A stretch of DNA of 64,000 bases from Phymatolithon calcareum (taxonomy: Eukaryota; Rhodophyta; Florideophyceae; Hapalidiales). Position 1 is the stretch's first letter. Every line of letters begins with the position of its first letter. Positions 63,440 through 64,000 of the stretch are shown here, in pieces. The position numbers were made by a program, and so were the translations under genes. Location of the stretch: assembly GCA_977006965.1 (NCBI GenBank), contig OZ345381.1, forward strand, positions 1,798,001 to 1,862,000, read 5' to 3'. The notes beneath the pieces are model-generated. The model had not been told where the DNA came from. It was given only the letters and a program-made list of their open reading frames with translations, and searched no databases.

Positions 63440-64000
63440 TTCATTAATTTGGAGCGCACCTCAACGACTGTTCGGCACAACTGTCCGCTCCTTTTGAACC
63501 TGGGCCACCCACACTCTTGTGCAAGCCCCAATACTGTACTGAAGGGGAGGAACGTCCGAACGTGACTGCTGTCACGCACGCAACGGTCAATTACCCGCGC
63601 GAATTGTTCATTTTCAGCTTCGTTCCGTGCAGATCGATCGGATCGTCTCCTCGAGTGTACTCGCCGGCGGCCACCCTTGCCGTACTCGACTCAAAGTCAC
63701 CCATTCCATCCCGCCATTCTGCACGATAGCTGTTTCGTTTTCGAGCAAGGCGTTCTCTGCCAGTTGTGCCTTTCGTATCCCTTCGTGCGACTGTGTACGC
63801 TACTGTAGTTTGCCATGTGATGTCGCAAGGCAGCTGCGACCTTATTTTAATAAGGTGGCAGCCCGTATTTTGTTTACTATCTCCAATTCCGCTTCGGTTT
63901 CCGACAATACGCACGAGTCGCGCGCAGAGTCCGTGCCGCGAACCGCAAGTGAGGAGTTCTCCTGGTTCTTCTCACGGGTCTGTAAGTTGAACGGTACTGC
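63440..64000 (-). repeat. Dispersed repeat family, copy 3 (runs to window edge)
   Basis: Reverse complement of 53090-53640 over most of its length, with a deletion of about 80-100 bp relative to copy 1 between the GGAATGGGTGAC and GAGTACACTCGAGGAG blocks. Its - strand ORF (63591-63914) has RDGMGDFES, matching REGMGDYQS of copy 1. Confidence 0.68.

Noticed and set aside
1-64000. tRNA or rRNA genes
   Set aside because: No cloverleaf with A/B box motifs or rRNA core sequence was noticed on either strand, though a covariance search was not possible.

Overview
The window looks like nuclear DNA from a repeat-rich eukaryote whose genes lack introns. The real genes and the large transposon ORFs each run as one uninterrupted reading frame, and there are no bacterial operons or ribosome-binding sites. 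The mix fits a florideophyte red alga such as Chondrus crispus: an intronless microsomal P450, a BK-type potassium channel, and crowded gypsy, hAT, CMC, PIF/Harbinger, piggyBac and Tc1/pogo relics. That assignment is inference; no database was consulted.

Layout. 1-1318 (-) is the N-terminal part of a calcium-activated K+ channel that runs off the left edge. 3788-5738 is a decayed piggyBac-like element, followed by a LINE 3' end (5742-6002). 6001-9160 is copy 1 of a segmental duplication that carries cytochrome P450 gene A (7489-9033, -); its 3' flank is enlarged by a Tourist MITE nested in a mariner-like MITE. 9245-10884 plus 22354-22953 are the two halves of one chromodomain Ty3/gypsy pseudogene. 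They are split by an 11.47-kb hAT-ended element (10885-22353) that carries a hAT C-terminal fragment and three long open genes: a 1467-aa CMC/Plavaka-like transposase, a 359-aa orphan and a 601-aa orphan. 22954-26499 is a foldback element with Tc1 transposase halves in both arms and a pogo-type transposase in the middle. 26890-27740 is a roughly 34-bp repeat array.

27.7-46.5 kb is heavily decayed. It holds GGGTA-rich hAT-like termini, an 82-bp-arm hairpin, an SF1 (UPF1-like) and a RecQ-like helicase pseudogene arranged tail to tail, and a ruined second copy of the CMC transposase. 46539-51551 is a PIF/Harbinger element with divergent transposase and Myb-like genes; its transposase gene is broken by a hAT MITE with a perfect 8-bp target duplication. 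54445-56914 is copy 2 of the segmental duplication with P450 gene B (55243-56787, -). The remainder to 64 kb is a dispersed repeat in three copies and several long, nearly perfect hairpins.

How it works together: only the channel and the two P450s look like host genes, both membrane-associated. Everything else is transposon cargo or debris, and the nesting gives a relative chronology: gypsy first, then hAT/LINE, with the open three-gene block probably late. The strongest candidates for something undescribed are the three-gene CMC block, the Tc1/pogo foldback composite and the family of long hairpins.
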